DNA from: JBPOJN01 sp052033505
GTDB lineage: Bacteria; UBA10199; JACPAL01; GCA-016699445
Length of the DNA: 64,000 bases
NCBI GenBank assembly: GCA_052033505.1
Contig: JBPOJN010000002.1
Span: forward strand, 13,460 to 77,459
Reading direction: 5' to 3'
Below are positions 61,892-64,000 of this stretch, piece by piece. A program made the translations under genes and the position numbers. Each line of letters begins with the position of its first letter. Position 1 is the stretch's first letter. The notes under the pieces are model-generated. The model was not told where the DNA came from. It saw nothing but the letters and a program-made list of their open reading frames with translations, and did not search any database.

Positions 61892-63496
61892 TCACCAGGA
61901 AGTCGGTTTGTAATCCTTCAAAAAATTCCCCCAGGAGTGTTCGCCGGTCAAGATCCCCGAAAAAAACGGATCACAAACGCGTGCGGCTCCGTCGACGATG
62001 TCGAGCGGCGGCTGGAAGTCGTGCTCTTCTTGTTTGCGCAGCGAAATCGCGGCCGGATCTTCGTCGGTGACCCAGCCGGTGTCGACCGCGTTCATGTAGA
62101 TGCCGCTTTTGGCGTAGTCGCGCGCGGACGTGAGCGTCATCATATTGAGCGCGGCCTTCGCCATGTTGGTGTGCGGGTGTTTGTCAGTCTTCGTATGACG
62201 GTTGAATTTGCCTTCCATGGCGGAGACGTTCACGATGTGTTTTTGCATCGTCATCTCCCGCATCATCAAAGGTTTTAGTTTGGCGCATAACACGAAAGGA
62301 GCGACGGAATTCACCAGCTGCACCTCGAGCATTTCGGCCGTCGGTACGTCGGCGAGCGTCATACGCCAGCTGTTCATGTTCCTTAAATCAATTTGTTGGA
62401 GATCGGCGTCGAGTTTGCCCGCCGGAAAATATTCGCCCGCGGCGGCCGGTTCGTCGCAGCGGTAGGGGATTTGCGAGAGCGCAGCCGAAGCGGTTAAGCC
62501 CAGCGCCGGGTTCGTCTTGCTCGCGTGCCATTCGGAGAGCCACATCGTGCCGGCAGTCCCGGTGAGCGCGGTTTTGCAATGTTCGTAAGAGGTCAATAAG
62601 CCCCTCACCGGTTCGGGCAATTCGGCGTAGGGCCTGTCTTCGGCCGCCATCAAGTGCGCGTAGAATCCAGGCGGACGCCGCACGGTTTGGGCGGCGTTGT
62701 TGATCAAGATGTCGAGGCGGTCCAAGGTCTGATCCAAATGGCGCGTGAAGATTTCGACGCTAGGTGAATGCCGCAGGTCCAAACCGTAAACTTGGAGGCG
62801 ATCTTTCCAATTTTCGAAATCGGTTTCGCGCGCGTAGCGGATCGCGGCGTCCTTCGGGAAGCGCGTGGTCACGATCACGCGGGCTCCCGCGCGCAGCATC
62901 ATCAGGGCGGCTTGGTAGCCGATTTTAAGGCGGGCGCCCGTGATGACGGCGACTTGGCCGTCGAGCCGGGCGGTCTGGATGCGTTTCGCGTAATTGAAAC
63001 GTGCGCAGTCGGGGCACATCGCGTCGTAGAAGAAATGCAGCTTGGTAAAGAGTCCCTTGCAGACGTAACAGTTTTTGGCTTTGTGAAGTTCGCCGACGAA
63101 ATCGGCGTCCTTGGCTTCTTCCCCCAAAAGTTTAGGCGCGGGAGCGATGAAAACCGCTTCCTTCCGGGCCGTGCGAATTTCCGTCGCCGCGCGTACCACC
63201 CGGTCTTTTTTTTGGCGGATGCCGTTTTTCATGCGGCGATGGGCGCGATTCCGCCGTTTGATCTCGAGTTTGTCGGGATGGATCACCCGGCCTGCGGCGG
63301 TCTTGAAACGGATTTGATCTTCCTCCGAAAGTCCTAGCAGGACCTGGGAGTCGGCCGCGATGGTCTCGAGGACTTGGGTCAGGCGTTTTAATTCGTCTTC
63401 TGATACGGGTGATACCGGTGATACCGGTGATACGGGTGACACTGATGGCACTGGGGATGCTGAAGACACGGATTGTGGTTTTGTGGAAGAAGTCAC
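61892..63496 (-). CDS. Short-chain dehydrogenase with N-terminal zinc ribbon
   Basis: 534 residues from the GTG at 63496, with AGGGA before it; no in-frame ATG fits. Residues about 1-35 carry a Ser-Pro-Val repeat coded by a 9-bp tandem repeat. A basic helical region and a zinc ribbon (Cys143-x2-Cys146...Cys161-x2-Cys164) precede the Rossmann domain: TGARLKIGYQAA (186-197) and INNAA (265-269). The catalytic motif reads SAMEGKF...HPHTNMAK: Ser425 is present and Lys447 is present, but the usual Tyr is Thr443. So the SDR chemistry may be altered or lost. Substrate unknown. Divergent from the zinc-ribbon gene at 63600. Confidence 0.8.
   Translation of the reverse strand: MTSSTKPQSVSSASPVPSVSPVSPVSPVSPVSEDELKRLTQVLETIAADSQVLLGLSEEDQIRFKTAAGRVIHPDKLEIKRRNRAHRRMKNGIRQKKDRVVRAATEIRTARKEAVFIAPAPKLLGEEAKDADFVGELHKAKNCYVCKGLFTKLHFFYDAMCPDCARFNYAKRIQTARLDGQVAVITGARLKIGYQAALMMLRAGARVIVTTRFPKDAAIRYARETDFENWKDRLQVYGLDLRHSPSVEIFTRHLDQTLDRLDILINNAAQTVRRPPGFYAHLMAAEDRPYAELPEPVRGLLTSYEHCKTALTGTAGTMWLSEWHASKTNPALGLTASAALSQIPYRCDEPAAAGEYFPAGKLDADLQQIDLRNMNSWRMTLADVPTAEMLEVQLVNSVAPFVLCAKLKPLMMREMTMQKHIVNVSAMEGKFNRHTKTDKHPHTNMAKAALNMMTLTSARDYAKSGIYMNAVDTGWVTDEDPAAISLRKQEEHDFQPPLDIVDGAARVCDPFFSGILTGEHSWGNFLKDYKPTSW
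63402..63437. repeat. 9-bp tandem repeat in SDR gene
   Basis: Four copies of GATAC(C/G)GGT in a row (63402-63437), read on the minus strand as Ser-Pro-Val repeats in the disordered N-terminus. In-frame, so copy number changes would only alter linker length. Confidence 0.8.
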
Positions 63497-63554
63497 GCGG
63501 GCGTCCCTAACAAACCCGAGACTGCCGCCGCAATCCTTTAAGTCTCTGCCCGGA

Positions 63555-63590
63555 TTAAAGATTGTGATCTTTAAAGTTTCCCTATATAAG
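63555..63590 (+). promoter_or_regulatory. Promoter with palindromic operator for zinc-ribbon gene
   Basis: TTAAAGAT-TGTG-ATCTTTAA (63555-63574) is a perfect 8-bp inverted repeat with 4-base spacer. It overlaps a candidate -35 TTGTGA (63562-63567), which lies 17 bases before TATAAG (63585-63590). The ATG at 63600 is only nine bases after the -10 box, so the transcript would start at or next to the ATG. No Shine-Dalgarno is present. Confidence 0.5.
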
Positions 63591-63599
63591 GCCCGCCCT

Positions 63600-64000
63600 A
63601 TGACCGAATACAAAATGATGGATGAGATCGTTTGCCCGTGTACGAAATGCCTCCTGGAGCTGAATCATCGCATTATCCGCGTGGATAAGGGCAAGCCCAA
63701 GAAAGTGCTTTGTTTGACCTGCAAAACCGAGCACGCGTTCCGTAAGACGCTGCCCAAGGCCGGCGCGAAGAAAACCCGCCAGCCCCGCGCTTCTTCGACC
63801 CAAGGTGAACAGGAAGCTGAGTGGCGTGCGAGCTTGGACCGCGCGGATAAAAGCGCGAAACCCTACGCCATGGACAAGCCGTTCGCCTTGAACGACCATA
63901 TCCAGCATAAAATCTTCGGCCGGGGTTTAGTCGTGAACCTGATCCATCCCGATAAGATCGACGTTTTTTTCGGAGAAGGCGTCAAGACCTTGAAGTGCGG
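63600..64000 (+). CDS. Zinc-ribbon protein, C-terminus cut by window edge
   Basis: Open from ATG 63600 to the end of the window (133 codons). N-terminal zinc ribbon: CPCTKC (Cys12, Cys14, Cys17) and CLTC about 23 residues later. The middle is basic and Ala/Gln-rich, like a DNA- or RNA-touching linker (KAGAKKTRQPRASS). The C-terminal part FALNDHIQHKIFGRGLVVNLIHPDKIDVFF is the HKIFG-type small beta domain also found at the end of some bacterial zinc-ribbon and helicase-like proteins. Probably a regulator or nucleic-acid-binding protein. Possibly made from a leaderless transcript. Confidence 0.75.
   Translation, partial: MTEYKMMDEIVCPCTKCLLELNHRIIRVDKGKPKKVLCLTCKTEHAFRKTLPKAGAKKTRQPRASSTQGEQEAEWRASLDRADKSAKPYAMDKPFALNDHIQHKIFGRGLVVNLIHPDKIDVFFGEGVKTLKC

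Noticed and set aside
63402..63437. CRISPR-like repeats
   Set aside because: Repeats are 9 bp, adjacent and in frame in a gene; there are no spacers and no cas genes.
1..64000. Prophage, integrative element or insertion sequence
   Set aside because: No transposase, integrase, phage structural gene or terminal repeat was found. The AT-richer glycan block 43-50 kb may still be of foreign origin, but no borders are visible.

Overview
The window looks like a stretch of chromosome from a Gram-negative bacterium with a fairly high G+C content. It is probably of the Bdellovibrionota / former deltaproteobacterial type, but no 16S or other decisive marker is present, so this placement is an inference. 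The supporting evidence is the large number of lipobox lipoproteins and outer-membrane proteins, a Slt-type transglycosylase, HemJ/HemN/HemE haem genes, ThrH, a tmk-holB-metG string, and a zinc-ribbon protein with a C-terminal HKIFG-type domain at the right edge. No transposase, integrase, phage structural gene or CRISPR array was found. One tRNA gene (Glu, CTC) is present.

Left part (1-25 kb): a set of exported polysaccharide-active proteins (two tandem heparinase II/III-like lipoproteins, a delta-60-repeat lipoprotein and an alpha/alpha-toroid lipoprotein). These are followed by ilvE coupled to an MFS exporter, a large calcineurin-like phosphoesterase, small lipoproteins, tRNA-Glu, a Y-family polymerase with an unknown partner, a metzincin-like lipoprotein, a HigBA-like toxin-antitoxin pair, a second MFS exporter, a cheW remnant and a DUF1207 protein.

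Middle (25-43 kb): the run tmk > holB > metG > PP2C-domain protein, a RES-Xre toxin-antitoxin pair, an exported FKBP isomerase, a lipoprotein DsbA coupled to dacB, and an aldo/keto reductase. A long same-direction run then follows: hemE > hemN > typA > hemJ > Cys-rich exported protein > outer-membrane beta-barrel > His-rich lipoprotein > Fur-family regulator. This joins late haem synthesis with what looks like metal handling.

Right part (43-64 kb): a visibly more AT-rich surface-glycan block (glycosyltransferase, frameshifted methyltransferase, flippase with a G9 tract at its start, beta/gamma-crystallin lipoprotein, membrane-anchored methyltransferase, radical SAM protein, secreted propeller-like protein). 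It runs by overlapping stop/start codons into a UvrD/HelD-like helicase, a Ste24 protease, an archaeal-type PEP carboxylase, a small secreted protein and a thioesterase. After these come alanine dehydrogenase, DUF309, a CPA2 antiporter, Slt, a 39-residue lipoprotein, a zinc-ribbon SDR and a divergent zinc-ribbon gene cut by the window edge.

Most notable small-scale observations: two genes missed by ordinary length cut-offs (1-185 and 61692-61811), a 47-codon CheW fragment, a one-base frameshift in a methyltransferase, a homopolymer that could switch the flippase on and off, a REP-like palindrome translated as the MetG linker, an 11-bp perfect hairpin inside fur, and promoters placed so close to the start codon that leaderless transcripts are likely.
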